This document shows positions 47,314 to 56,278 of a stretch of 64,000 bases of DNA, one piece after another. How positions within the stretch are numbered: the stretch's first letter is position 1; each line of letters starts with the position of its first letter. Source of the stretch: Brachybacterium paraconglomeratum. Lineage in GTDB: Bacteria > Actinomycetota > Actinomycetes > Actinomycetales > Dermabacteraceae. The translations under genes were made by a program, and so were the position numbers. Below the pieces are notes generated by a model. It searched no databases. It was not told the origin of the DNA and saw only the letters and a list, made by a program, of their open reading frames with translations. Location of the stretch: positions 744,001 through 808,000 of the forward strand of contig NZ_ML133851.1 in NCBI RefSeq assembly GCF_003994255.1, read 5' to 3'.

Positions 47314-48627
47314 TCATCGCCGGCGTCGAGCAGGCTCCTGATCCCGGTCGGCGCGCTCGTCGGCCGGGCCGCGCTCGGTCCCGGTGAGGCGGCCGATGCC
47401 GCGCATGCCGTGGAAGATCGCCAGCGCCGCCACGGTCCCCAGCGCGATGCCGGTGAAGGCGAAGCCGCCGACCTCCCAGTGCAGGTCCGCGATCGCGATG
47501 ACGAGGGCGACGCCCGCGGTCATCTGGTTCACGGGACGGGCGAAGTCGACCTTCCCGTCGATCCACATGCGGAAGCCGACGATCGCGATCAGTCCGTAGA
47601 GCACGAAGGTCACGCCGCCGAGCACGCCCGGGGGGATGGTGTTGATCAGCGCGCCGACCTTCGGGGAGAGCGACAGGCCGATCGCGGCGAGGCCCGCGAC
47701 CCAGTACGCGGCGGTGGAGTAGACGCGCGTGGCGCTCATGACGCCGATGTTCTCGCCGTAGGTGGTCGTCGGCGAGCCGCCGAAGGTGGCCGAGAGCGCG
47801 GTCGCGGCGCCGTCGGCGAAGAGGGTGCGGCCCACCATGTGGTCGAGGTTCTTCCCGGTCATGGTGCCGACGCTGGTCACGTGGCCGACGTTCTCCGCCA
47901 GCAGCACCACGATCACGGGCAGGAAGATCGGCAGCAGGCCGAGGTTGAACTCCGGGTGGTGGAACTCGGGCAGGCCCAGCCAGGCCGCCTCCCGCACCGG
48001 GGTGAAGTCGACCTCGCCGCGGGCGAGCGCGATCAGGTAGCCGACGACCACGCCGACCAGCACGCTGATGCGTCCCAGCAGCCCGCGGAACAGGGCGGTG
48101 CACAGCAGGATCGCGATCAGGGTGAGGGTCGCGGTGACCGGGGCCTGCGAGAAGTTGTTCTGGTAGGTGGTGGGCACCAGGTTCAGGCCGATCAGGGCGA
48201 CGATCGAGCCCATCACCACCGGCGGCATGAGTCGGCCGATCCAGCCCGTGCCGATCCGCTGCACGAGCAGGCCCAGCAGGGCCAGCAGCACGCCGGTGAC
48301 GAGCACCCCGCCGAGCGCGGCGCCCATCGAGTCGGCCTGGGTGGAAGCGGTGATCGGGGCGATGAACGCGAAGGAGGAGCCGAGATAGCTGGGCACCCGG
48401 TTCCTGGTGATCGTGAGGAACAGCAGGGTGCCGATGCCGGAGAAGAGCAGCGTGGTCGAGGGTGGGAAGCCTGTGATGACGGGGACCAGGAAGGTCGCGC
48501 CGAACATCGCGATGACGTGCTGGGCGCCGATCCCGATCGTCAGCGGCCAGGCGAGCCGCTCCTCGGGCAGGACGATCGCGTCGGGGGCGACGGTGCGGCC
48601 GTCTCCGTGCAGGCTCCAGCGGAACAT
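47314..48627 (-). CDS. NCS2-family uracil/xanthine permease
   Basis: Nucleobase importer of 437 aa with about 12-14 helices. It has the family landmarks GIGAQHVIAMFGATFLVPVITG near the N-terminus (core AQHVIAMFGATFLVPV), SSFAFIAPI, the helix 8 region VVLLAENVGHVTSVGTMTG with the substrate-site Glu, and GGSPTTTYGENIGVMSATRVYS (core TTTYGENIGVMSATRV), the UraA/PyrP signature. An arginine-rich hydrophilic tail ends the protein. ATG 48627 with a weak ribosome site. It follows the 565-aa membrane protein gene by 40 nt on the same strand, so they may be co-transcribed. Uracil is the most likely substrate. Confidence 0.92.
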   Translation of the reverse strand: MFRWSLHGDGRTVAPDAIVLPEERLAWPLTIGIGAQHVIAMFGATFLVPVITGFPPSTTLLFSGIGTLLFLTITRNRVPSYLGSSFAFIAPITASTQADSMGAALGGVLVTGVLLALLGLLVQRIGTGWIGRLMPPVVMGSIVALIGLNLVPTTYQNNFSQAPVTATLTLIAILLCTALFRGLLGRISVLVGVVVGYLIALARGEVDFTPVREAAWLGLPEFHHPEFNLGLLPIFLPVIVVLLAENVGHVTSVGTMTGKNLDHMVGRTLFADGAATALSATFGGSPTTTYGENIGVMSATRVYSTAAYWVAGLAAIGLSLSPKVGALINTIPPGVLGGVTFVLYGLIAIVGFRMWIDGKVDFARPVNQMTAGVALVIAIADLHWEVGGFAFTGIALGTVAALAIFHGMRGIGRLTGTERGPADERADRDQEPARRRR

Positions 48628-48667
48628 GGTTCTCCAGGGGTGGGGAGGGACGGGGCCGGCGGGCCGG

Positions 48668-50365
48668 TCAGCGGCCGGGGAAGATCTTCCGCTCGGCGGT
48701 GGCGCCGGAGACGTCGGGGACCAGGTCGAGGAGGGAGACGCGGCCGTTGTCGCGGGCGCGGAAGTCGGCGAACATGCGGGTGATGTCCGGGGCGCCGAAC
48801 TCGTCCCGCACGGGGGCGGGGACCGTGAGCATGAGCGCGGTGGCGATGCCGAGCACGAGGGCGACGCCGCCGGTGACCAGGCCCGCGCCGCTCGCGGTCG
48901 CGATCGAGCTGACGATGACGTCGAGGAAGCCGACGACGACCAGGACGAGCGAGGCGACGACCCCGCTGGCCCGGGCGCTGACCGCGGGGCGGGAGAGCAG
49001 CGCGGTGCGGCCGAAGACGGAGACCACCACGAAGCAGGCGCAGACCGCGGCGTCGGCCAGGTGGAGGACGGGGCCGCCGGGGCGGGGCACAGAGGTCGCC
49101 GCGAGGGCGCCCATCAGGTGCCACAGCACCGCGGCGGAGTGCATCAGGGCGCTGAGCTCGAGGGCGCGCACCGAGTACACCAGCCAGTCGGTGCGGCGGA
49201 ACGACAGCGGCATGGAGCGCACGAAGGAGCGGGAGATCATCAGCCCCAGCGCGGCGAGGAGGAAGGGCAGGTAGACGAAGCCGCGGGCGACGCTGATCGG
49301 GGCGGCGAACTGCAGCCCGAGGGTGTTGTCGGCCAGCGCCGCGATCGCGAGCCCGGCGACGACGGCGGTGGAGAAGACGTACCAGGAGCGCTCCCGGCGC
49401 AGCGCGGAGGCGAGCACCACGGCCAGCAGCAGCGCGGAGATCAGCGTGTTCGCGAAGGTCATCAGCGAGAACGCCCAGCCGGTGGTGAACAGGCGGCCGA
49501 CGATCATCACCAGCGCCAGCAGCAGCGCGGCCGCCGCGGCGATCCCGACCCCGAGGAGCAGCCGTCGAGCGACACGACGGGCCCGCTCCTGCGGGAGATA
49601 GCCCTCGTGGGCGCGCGGCTCGATGCCGAGGATCGCGCCGAGCAGCAGCAGGGAGACGCCGACGCCGATCCCGACGGGAGGCCCGTCGGGCAGGGGGGCG
49701 AAGAGCACCGGGAGGGAGAGGACGAGGTCCGCGCCGAGCACGAGCAGGGCGATGGCGAGGGCGGGGGCCATGCCCGCCACGCGCAGCGTCCGGATCGCGT
49801 GCAGCGGCGGCGCGGCGGGGATCCAGCGCAGGGCGTGGACGGCGACCAGCGCGACGAGTGCGACGCCGATCGAGATCCGGCCCAGCAGGTCCAGGACCGG
49901 GTTGTCCGCGACGGTGAACGTCGTGGTGAGGGCGGAGGTGAGGCAGATCAGGGCGAGCACGTCGCGCAGCGCGTCGAACAGGCCCAGGTCCTTGAAGCGC
50001 TCCGGCAGCTGGAAGCCGGCGATCGGGATCTCGTCGTCCTCGGCGTTCGGGGTGGTGCCCGACCGGGCGTAGGAGACGACGCGGGGGCGGGCGAGCGGGG
50101 CGACGGTGCCGTCGTCGGTCCCGTCGGAGCCGTCCTCCTCGCCGTCCACGGCGGGGATCGCGCCGGTGACCGCGTCGGGCTCGGCGCCGGGGCGGTCCTG
50201 GTCCGGCAGCGCCGGGCCCTGCCCGCGGCGAGCGAGCAGCGGCTGGGCGTAGCGGTCGAACTCCTCGCGGCCGGGGAGGCGATCGGTGGGGAGGCTGTGG
50301 GGGTCGTCGATGGCGAAGATCCAGTCGGCGTCCTGGTCCTCCTCCGAGCGCGGATCCCTGTCCAT
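48668..50365 (-). CDS. Large membrane protein with acidic cytoplasmic N-terminus
   Basis: Unrecognised protein of 565 aa. The first ~150 residues are soluble, acidic and probably disordered (DRDPRSEEDQDADW, then GEEDGSDGTDDG). About 12 hydrophobic segments follow between ~155 and ~520, separated by short arginine-containing loops (RRVARRLLLG, RSFVRSMPLSFRRTDWLVY). A short soluble C-terminus has DITRMFADFRARDNGRVSLLDLV. No transporter signature is evident. ATG 50365 has an AAGG-type site; a TAGGAT -10-like box on the minus strand (50431-50426) is about 60 nt upstream. A longer frame to 50413 is less likely. Upstream of the uracil permease gene. Confidence 0.78.
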   Translation of the reverse strand: MDRDPRSEEDQDADWIFAIDDPHSLPTDRLPGREEFDRYAQPLLARRGQGPALPDQDRPGAEPDAVTGAIPAVDGEEDGSDGTDDGTVAPLARPRVVSYARSGTTPNAEDDEIPIAGFQLPERFKDLGLFDALRDVLALICLTSALTTTFTVADNPVLDLLGRISIGVALVALVAVHALRWIPAAPPLHAIRTLRVAGMAPALAIALLVLGADLVLSLPVLFAPLPDGPPVGIGVGVSLLLLGAILGIEPRAHEGYLPQERARRVARRLLLGVGIAAAAALLLALVMIVGRLFTTGWAFSLMTFANTLISALLLAVVLASALRRERSWYVFSTAVVAGLAIAALADNTLGLQFAAPISVARGFVYLPFLLAALGLMISRSFVRSMPLSFRRTDWLVYSVRALELSALMHSAAVLWHLMGALAATSVPRPGGPVLHLADAAVCACFVVVSVFGRTALLSRPAVSARASGVVASLVLVVVGFLDVIVSSIATASGAGLVTGGVALVLGIATALMLTVPAPVRDEFGAPDITRMFADFRARDNGRVSLLDLVPDVSGATAERKIFPGR

Positions 50366-50425
50366 CGACCTTCTCTCCTGCTGTTCGTCGCCCGGACGGT
50401 CGCCCGGGCGCAAGCCTGCCCTCGC

Positions 50426-50431
50426 ATCCTA
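50426..50431 (-). promoter_or_regulatory. -10-like element before the 565-aa membrane protein
   Basis: TAGGAT on the minus strand, about 60 nt upstream of ATG 50365; the leader contains GAGAGAAGG. Confidence 0.4.
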
Positions 50432-50477
50432 GGGAGCGCGGGGACGCAGGGGCCGTCGGCGCGCCGTGGGATCTTCG

Positions 50478-51143
50478 CTACAGGTGCAGGCGCGTGGCCA
50501 GCTCCTGCCGCACCGCGCCGCCGCGCACGGTCAGCAGCAGCACGATGGAGAGCACGCTCAGGCCGCCGCAGATCGCCGAGGGGATCACGGTGCCCACCCA
50601 GCCCAGCGCCAGGAACACGATCGGGGTGAGCCCCAGCAGCACCGTCAGCCCGAGATAGACGATGTAGTCGCCCACCTGCATCCGCACCGCCCGCACCGTG
50701 ATCACCAGCCCGATCAGGGAGGCGGCGCACAGGATCGGCACCACGAAGGTGAGCGACCAGGCGTCCCAGCCGGTCAGGTAGTCCCAGTACACGCAGACGC
50801 CGCCGGCGAGCGCGACGAGATAGACGATGAACTTCGCGAGGTTGCGGCGCTTGCTCACCGCGACCAGCACCACCAGCCAGGTCGCGACCACGCCCAGCCA
50901 CACCGAGCGCAGCGCCCCCAGGCCCTGCTCCTCCGGACGGAACAGCAGCTGGGCGAGGAAGGACAGCGAGATCACCGCGAGCGAGGTCAGCGTGAGCACG
51001 CGCAGCACGCGGCGGCGCCGGAAGCGCAGCGGCACCGCCGGATAGGGGCTCGGCGAGGCGTTGCCCTCGAGCGTCGCCGCGCACAGGGGACAGCGGGTCC
51101 ACTCCCCCTCGACGCCGACCGCGCAGTCGGGGCATCTCCTCAT
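50478..51143 (-). CDS. Zinc-ribbon membrane protein (DUF6320-like)
   Basis: Protein of 221 aa. An N-terminal zinc ribbon CPDCAVGVEGEWTRCPLC (two CxxC pairs, residues 4-21) is followed by six hydrophobic segments (~50-70, 80-100, 103-125, 128-150, 160-180, 185-205) with the loop VYWDYLTGWDAWSLTF. The arrangement fits what I recall as DUF6320 proteins; the function is unknown. Its ATG overlaps the acyltransferase stop (51140-51143). It is the last gene of a five-gene unit and may be the membrane platform or transporter for the lipid or ester made by its partners. Confidence 0.78.
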   Translation of the reverse strand: MRRCPDCAVGVEGEWTRCPLCAATLEGNASPSPYPAVPLRFRRRRVLRVLTLTSLAVISLSFLAQLLFRPEEQGLGALRSVWLGVVATWLVVLVAVSKRRNLAKFIVYLVALAGGVCVYWDYLTGWDAWSLTFVVPILCAASLIGLVITVRAVRMQVGDYIVYLGLTVLLGLTPIVFLALGWVGTVIPSAICGGLSVLSIVLLLTVRGGAVRQELATRLHL

Positions 51144-52591
51144 CGGCCGACCTCCGCGAGCTCCGCCTCGGTGGTCCGGGACGCGGCCACGGACACCTCG
51201 ATGCCGGCCTCGGTGAGGATCCGCGCGTACTCCCGCACGTGCTCCGTCTCGACGAAGGGCGAGGTGAAGGAGATCGTGAGCAGGCCGGCGTGGGAGATGG
51301 CGCAGAACTGGGGACGTGCGGCGGAGACGTGGAAGAGCATCCGGCCGACGTGCGGGGCGGCGGCCTCGGGCAGCGTCACCCGGCCCAGGTTCGAGATCGC
51401 GACGGTGAGCGAGCGGTTGTTCGCCCGGTTGGCCAGCCCCAGCAGCACGTCCTTGAGCGGGCGGGGCACGATCCGGGCCAGCGGAGCGCGCTCCACCCGG
51501 ATCAGGCGGCGCAGCCTCTCCTCGAGCGCCTCCGGCCTCGCCTCGGCGCCGAAGTCCTCCTGGAGCCGGCGCGCGACCTCGCCGAGGGAGTCGCCGCCTT
51601 GACCGTAGGTGTGGGAGACCGTGATCGTGGCGAAGAAGTTGCGGGCCGAGTCGGAGGGGAAGAACTGGCGCAGGTTCACCGGCACCGAGGCAGCGAGGGT
51701 GCGGGCGCCGCGGGCGTCCCGCTCCAGCGCTCCCGTGCGGCGGATCGCCTCGAAGAACGCGGCGGTGAGGAACATCGACATCGCCACCCCCTCCCCCTTC
51801 GCGAGGGCGAGCACGGGCGACACGGGCATCGTCAGCTCGAGGACACGGGTGCGGTGGTCGGGGGTGCGGGTGCCGCGCAGGCGCAGCACCCGTCGCGGCG
51901 CGGGCGGGGCGGGGTCGGGGGCTCCAGAGGTCTCGCGGTCCTCGCCCACGGGCTCCTCCTCCTCGGCGCGCAGCATCGCGGAGGCGGCCTCGCGGCTGAA
52001 CTCCTCCTCGTGCGCGGCCCGCTCCTGCTCCTCCCGCGCCCGGGCGGCGCGCTCGGCCCGTGTGCGCCGACGGAAGTGGTGGGCGAAGGAGTCGGCGGCC
52101 AGCTCGTGGACCTCCGGCTCGACCGAGCCGGCCACGTCCGCCGTGCCCTCGGGAGCGAAGCGGCGACGGCAGTACTCGTCCAGCAGGGCGGTGAGGAACC
52201 ACAGCGCCCCGGTCCCGTCGGAGAGGGCGTGGAACACCTCGAGGCTCACGCGGCGGCGGTGGTGGACGACGCGGAACAGCAGGGTGCGGCGGTCGGCCTG
52301 GTAGATCGGGGCGCAGGTGTGCTCGGTCTCCGGCTCGAGGACGGGGCGGAGGTCGCTGTCCTGGAGGTAGTACCAGAACACGCCGCGGCGCAGCACCGCG
52401 TGGTAGAGCGGGAAGCGCTCGTAGGTCGCGTCCAGGGCCTCCTGCAGCAGCGCCGGGTCGACCTCGTGGTCCAGCTCGGCGGCCATGCGGAAGACCTTGG
52501 TGTCCACGTCGCTGCGGGCGGCGAGGAAGATGTTCGAGGCGTTGTCCAGGCGCACCCAGTGCCGTCGCCGGACCGGCAGGGAGAGCTTCAC
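51140..52591 (-). CDS. HxxxD acyltransferase (alcohol acetyltransferase / condensation-like fold)
   Basis: Cytoplasmic or membrane-associated transferase of 483 aa. The catalytic motif FHALSDGTGALWFLTALLDE (core HALSD; His121, Asp125) is the HxxxDG motif shared by alcohol acetyltransferases, BAHD, PapA5 and WS/DGAT enzymes. RLDNASNIFLAARS at the start and NFFATITVSHTYG and SLTVAISNLGRVTLP later match the alcohol acetyltransferase-like family. An extra Glu/Arg-rich helical insert (~175-245) interrupts the two lobes. GTG 52591 overlaps the esterase stop (GTGA). Likely acylates an alcohol or sugar/lipid using an acyl-CoA; the paired esterase could reverse or edit this. Confidence 0.86.
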   Translation of the reverse strand: MKLSLPVRRRHWVRLDNASNIFLAARSDVDTKVFRMAAELDHEVDPALLQEALDATYERFPLYHAVLRRGVFWYYLQDSDLRPVLEPETEHTCAPIYQADRRTLLFRVVHHRRRVSLEVFHALSDGTGALWFLTALLDEYCRRRFAPEGTADVAGSVEPEVHELAADSFAHHFRRRTRAERAARAREEQERAAHEEEFSREAASAMLRAEEEEPVGEDRETSGAPDPAPPAPRRVLRLRGTRTPDHRTRVLELTMPVSPVLALAKGEGVAMSMFLTAAFFEAIRRTGALERDARGARTLAASVPVNLRQFFPSDSARNFFATITVSHTYGQGGDSLGEVARRLQEDFGAEARPEALEERLRRLIRVERAPLARIVPRPLKDVLLGLANRANNRSLTVAISNLGRVTLPEAAAPHVGRMLFHVSAARPQFCAISHAGLLTISFTSPFVETEHVREYARILTEAGIEVSVAASRTTEAELAEVGR

Positions 52592-53523
52592 GGCCCCTGC
52601 TCCAGGAACTCGTCGATCACCTCGTACGCCTCCTTCAGGGGGCGCGCGAAGCGGGGCAGGGTGATCACCCCGTGCAGCGCCTCCTCGAGGCGGTGGATCC
52701 GCACCCGGTTCCCGGCCTCGGCGAGCGCCCGGCCGTAGGCCTCCCCCTCGTCGCACAGCAGGTCCAGGCCCGCGCTGAGCAGGAGGGTGTCCGGCTGTCC
52801 GGAGAGGTCCTCGGCCATCAGCGGGGCGACCAGGCGGCTGCGGCGCAGCGCGGGGTACGGGACGTACAGGTCGAGATAGTCCTGGACCTCCGTGCTGGTG
52901 AGCCGGTAGCGGTCGCCGAGCCGGCGCACGGACTCGAAGGGGGAGGTGGCGGGGTCGTGGTCGAAGTGGGTGACCGGGTAGAGCAGGATCTGGCGCGAGG
53001 GGACGCGGTGGCCGCTCTCGCGCAGCAGCAGCGAGACGGCGGCGGCGAGGTTCCCTCCCGCGGAGTCCCCGACCAGCACGATCCGGTCCGGGTCCGTGAG
53101 CCCCGCCCGGCCCGGGTCCTCCAGCAGGCCGCGGGCGACGCCGTAGCAGTCCTCGAGCCCGGCGGGGAAGGGGTGCTCGGGCGCGAGGCGGTAGTCGACG
53201 GAGGCGACGTGGCAGCCGGTGAGATCCGCCATGGTGGCGCAGGCGGGGGTGTAGCTCTCGATGTCGCCGGTGACCCAGCCGCCGCCGTGGAAGAACAGCA
53301 GCAGGTCCTCGCGGCGCCGTTCGGCCGGCGCGAACACCCGCACCGGTACGCGGTGCCCGTCCGGGGCATCGGAGAAGGTGTCCCAGGTGGGGGTGCGGTA
53401 GCGGGCCGTCGGCAGCGCGGCCAGACGCCGCTGGAGGGCGCGGACGCGCTGGTAGTCCTCGCGCACGTCGAAGCGGCCGGCCCGGGCGACCGCGCGCAGG
53501 GCCAGGCGCAGCAGGGCGCTCAC
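52588..53523 (-). CDS. HSL-family alpha/beta hydrolase (esterase)
   Basis: Esterase/lipase of 311 aa of the hormone-sensitive-lipase group. Oxyanion-hole motif FFHGGGWVTG (~78-87), VDYRLAPEHPFPAGLED, nucleophile elbow VGDSAGGNLAAA with Ser154, acid region LLSAGLDLLCDEG, and the likely catalytic His in EEALHGVITLP near residue 285. All three catalytic residues are present. GTG 53523 overlaps the flavin reductase stop, and its own stop overlaps the acyltransferase start. Probably cleaves a short-chain ester related to the acyltransferase product. Confidence 0.9.
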   Translation of the reverse strand: MSALLRLALRAVARAGRFDVREDYQRVRALQRRLAALPTARYRTPTWDTFSDAPDGHRVPVRVFAPAERRREDLLLFFHGGGWVTGDIESYTPACATMADLTGCHVASVDYRLAPEHPFPAGLEDCYGVARGLLEDPGRAGLTDPDRIVLVGDSAGGNLAAAVSLLLRESGHRVPSRQILLYPVTHFDHDPATSPFESVRRLGDRYRLTSTEVQDYLDLYVPYPALRRSRLVAPLMAEDLSGQPDTLLLSAGLDLLCDEGEAYGRALAEAGNRVRIHRLEEALHGVITLPRFARPLKEAYEVIDEFLEQGP

Positions 53524-54017
53524 GGCCGCAGCTCCCGCTTCTCCCCCGCGAAGCGGATCGCGGGGCCCGCCTCGGCACCGCCCTGTCCCATCTCGACGAC
53601 GGGACCGATCAGCAGGCGGTGGGTCGCGGCGTCGACGCCCTGCTCGATGCGCAGCGCGAAGTGGGCGAGCGCGCCGGGGAGGATCGCGTCCCCGTCGGCG
53701 GTGCGCCCCGCCTCGATCCCGGCGAGCATCCCCTGCAGCGGCGCGCCGGGGGTGCCGAAGCGGTCGGCGAGCGCCTGCTGGTCCTCGGCGAGCAGGCTCA
53801 GGCAGCAGTGGCCCGCCTCCTCCACCGCCTCCGCGGCGCGGGAGAGCCCGTACAGGGCCAGGCCCATCGTCGGCGGGTCGTAGGAGATGTCGAGATAGGA
53901 GTCGACGGTGACGAGCAGGTCGTGGGGCCCCTGCCGGGTGCTGACCACGGCCAGGCCCACGGCGATCAGGTCGCTGAGGCGGCGGTACTCGTCCTGGACG
54001 ACGCCGGGATGCGCCAT
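53520..54017 (-). CDS. Flavin reductase-like domain protein
   Basis: FMN-binding split-barrel protein of 165 aa. The pattern RRLSDLIAVGLAVVST, then a substrate strand with DSYLDISYDPPTMGLALYGLSRA (the flavin-reductase family normally has S.SYDPP....L) and CCLSLLAEDQQALADRFG is typical of the flavin reductase family. It may supply reduced flavin or bind FMN as a standalone oxidoreductase; no monooxygenase partner is in the operon. Start ATG 54017; a GTG at 54023 overlapping the YccF stop would add two residues and equally fits the overlap habit of this operon. Confidence 0.85.
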   Translation of the reverse strand: MAHPGVVQDEYRRLSDLIAVGLAVVSTRQGPHDLLVTVDSYLDISYDPPTMGLALYGLSRAAEAVEEAGHCCLSLLAEDQQALADRFGTPGAPLQGMLAGIEAGRTADGDAILPGALAHFALRIEQGVDAATHRLLIGPVVEMGQGGAEAGPAIRFAGEKRELRP

Positions 54018-54019
54018 GC

Positions 54020-54439
54020 TCACCGCGCGGTGGGGAGCATGCGGGCGCGGGCCGAGTCCGCGTCGAGGATCTCCTTGCCGAAGGGGAAGCAGGTCACGGG
54101 GATCAGCTTGAGGTTCGCCCACGCGAGCGGGATGCCGATGATCGTGACGGCCTGGGCGAGCGCGGTCACGACGTGGCCGAGCGCGAGCCACCAGCCGGCG
54201 ATCACGAACCAGATCACGTTGCCGATCGTGCCGGCGGCGCCGCCGCGGCCGGTGTCGACGACCTCGCGGCCGAAGGGCCAGATCACGAAGCCCGCGATGC
54301 GGAAGGACGCGAGTCCGAACGGGATGGTGACGACGAGGAGACAGGCCAGGATCCCGGCGAGGAGATAGCCGAGGAAGAGCGACCAGCCGGCGGTCAGCAG
54401 CCAGATGATGTTCAGGACCAGGCTCAGGAGGGAACGCAT
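54020..54439 (-). CDS. YccF domain membrane protein
   Basis: Membrane protein of 139 aa made of two YccF repeats, each a pair of helices: NIIWLLTAGWSLFLGYLLAG with PFGLASFRIAGFVIWPFGREVV, and NVIWFVIAGWWLALGHVVTA with GIPLAWANLKLIPVTCFPFGKEI (motifs quoted in part). The internal duplication and the WPFG/FPFG ends are family hallmarks; the function is unknown. ATG 54439 lies 6 nt after TACCCT on the minus strand, so it probably heads a leaderless transcript covering the whole five-gene unit. Divergent from argS. Confidence 0.85.
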   Translation of the reverse strand: MRSLLSLVLNIIWLLTAGWSLFLGYLLAGILACLLVVTIPFGLASFRIAGFVIWPFGREVVDTGRGGAAGTIGNVIWFVIAGWWLALGHVVTALAQAVTIIGIPLAWANLKLIPVTCFPFGKEILDADSARARMLPTAR

Positions 54440-54520
54440 GGAGACAGGGTAGGCACCGCTGCTGTCCGCGGCCAGGGGGCTGTCCCCCGACCGAGCGGGA
54501 GGGCCACTACTCTGGGACGC
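54440..54520. promoter_or_regulatory. Back-to-back leaderless promoters, yccF operon / argS
   Basis: Minus strand TACCCT (54451-54446) ends 6 nt before the YccF ATG; plus strand TACTCT (54508-54513) ends 7 nt before the argS ATG. Divergent region of 81 nt. Confidence 0.55.
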
Positions 54521-56278
54521 ATGCCAGCTCCCGAGATCGCGCTGACCGAGCGCTTCCAGTCCGCCTTCGCCGCCGCCTTCGGGCCCGAGTTCGCGGACGC
54601 CGACCCGATCATCCGCCCCTCGCAGTTCGCTGACTTCCAGTGCAACGCCGCGATGGGACTGGCCAAGCGCCTCGGCCGCAAGCCCCGCGACATCGCCGCG
54701 GACATCCTCGCCGCCGTGGACCTCTCGGACATGGCGGAGACCCCGGAGATCGCCGGACCCGGCTTCCTGAACATCCGCCTGCGCACCGACTGGGTCGCCG
54801 CGCAGGCCGCCGAGCTCGCGGCCGACGCCCGCCTCGGCGTCCCCTCCCCCGAGCGGGCGGAGACCGTGGTGCTCGACTACTCGGCGCCGAACGTCGCCAA
54901 GGAGATGCACGTCGGCCACCTGCGCACCACCGTCGTCGGCGACTCGATCGCCCGCACCCTCGAGAAGCTCGGCCACACCGTGGTGCGCCAGAACCACATC
55001 GGCGACTGGGGCACCCCCTTCGGCATGCTCATCGAGCACCTCCTCGAGGTGGGCGAGGACAGCGCCGAGGCGGAGCTGCTGACCACCGACCCCAACGCCT
55101 TCTACCAGGCGGCGCGCGGGAAGTTCGACGCCTCCGAGGCCGCCGCCGACGGCGAGTCCGGCTTCGCCGCGCGAGCGCGTCGGCGCGTGGCGACCCTCCA
55201 GTCCGGGGACGCCGAGTCGCTGCGCATCTGGACGCACCTGGTGGGGCTGTCCAAGGAGTACTTCCACCGCATCTACGAGATGCTGGACGTGACGCTGACC
55301 GACGAGGACCTCGCCGGCGAGTCGACCTACAACGACCAGCTCGAGACCACCTGCACCGACCTGGAGGCCGCCGGGATCGCCCGGATCTCCGACGGGGCGC
55401 TGTGCGTCTTCCCGGAGGGCTTCACCGGGCGCGACGAGCAGCCGCTGCCGCTGATCATCCGCAAGTCCGACGGAGGCTACGGCTACGCCACCACCGATCT
55501 CACCGCGATCCGCCATCGCGTGCGGGACCTCGGGGCGGACCGCATCGCCTATGTCGTCGGCACCGCGCAGGAGCTCCACTTCCGGATGGTGTTCGCCACC
55601 GCACGGGAGGCGGGCTGGCTGCCTGACGAGGTCGAGGCGACCCATGTGAAGATCGGCTCCGTGCTCGGCGAGGACGGCAAGATCCTGCGCACCCGCTCCG
55701 GCGCCTCGCTGCGGCTGATGGCACTGCTGGAGGAGGCCGTGGCGAAGGCCCGCACCGTCATCGACGAGCTGCGCCCCGACCTCTCCGACGAGGAGCGCGA
55801 GCAGATCGCGCACGCGATCGGGATCGGCGGCGTGAAGTATGCCGACCTCTCCACCGCGCACGACTCGGACTACACCTTCGACCTCGACCGGATGCTGGCG
55901 CTGACCGGCAACACCGCGCCCTACCTCCAGTACGCGGTGGCCCGGATCCGCTCGATCGGCCGACGGGCCGAGACGGCCGGCGTCACCGCCGCGGCCGCGC
56001 CCCTGGTCGTGAACGACGCCGAGCGGGCGCTCGCGCTGCAGCTGCTCGAGTTCGGCCCGGTCCTCGCCTCCGTCGGCGCGGAGTACGAGCCGCACCGCCT
56101 GTGCGCGTATCTCTTCTCCCTCGCGCAGGCGTTCACCGCGTTCTACGACGCCTCCCCGATCCTCAAGGAGGACGACGCGGAGGTGCGCGCGGGCCGTCTC
56201 GCCCTCGCACAGCTCGCCGAGCGGGTTCTCGTCGAGGGCCTCGACGCGCTCGGGGTGGAGGCGCCGCAGCAGATGTGA
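54521..56278 (+). CDS. argS: Arginyl-tRNA synthetase
   Basis: Class I synthetase of 585 aa charging tRNA-Arg. The N-terminal additional domain (~1-105) is followed by the HIGH-type motif APNVAKEMHVGHLRTT (HVGH, ~132-135), the catalytic fold with NHIGDWGTPFGML, KSDGGYGYATTDL and a KMSK-position loop GKILRTRSGAS that lacks the canonical lysines, as usual in ArgRS. The C-terminal anticodon-binding helical domain has YLQYAVARIRSIGRRA and ends PQQM, matching the family's common final methionine. ATG 54521 lies 7 nt after TACTCT without a ribosome site, hence probably leaderless. No lysA neighbour, unlike many actinobacteria. Confidence 0.96.
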   Translation: MPAPEIALTERFQSAFAAAFGPEFADADPIIRPSQFADFQCNAAMGLAKRLGRKPRDIAADILAAVDLSDMAETPEIAGPGFLNIRLRTDWVAAQAAELAADARLGVPSPERAETVVLDYSAPNVAKEMHVGHLRTTVVGDSIARTLEKLGHTVVRQNHIGDWGTPFGMLIEHLLEVGEDSAEAELLTTDPNAFYQAARGKFDASEAAADGESGFAARARRRVATLQSGDAESLRIWTHLVGLSKEYFHRIYEMLDVTLTDEDLAGESTYNDQLETTCTDLEAAGIARISDGALCVFPEGFTGRDEQPLPLIIRKSDGGYGYATTDLTAIRHRVRDLGADRIAYVVGTAQELHFRMVFATAREAGWLPDEVEATHVKIGSVLGEDGKILRTRSGASLRLMALLEEAVAKARTVIDELRPDLSDEEREQIAHAIGIGGVKYADLSTAHDSDYTFDLDRMLALTGNTAPYLQYAVARIRSIGRRAETAGVTAAAAPLVVNDAERALALQLLEFGPVLASVGAEYEPHRLCAYLFSLAQAFTAFYDASPILKEDDAEVRAGRLALAQLAERVLVEGLDALGVEAPQQM

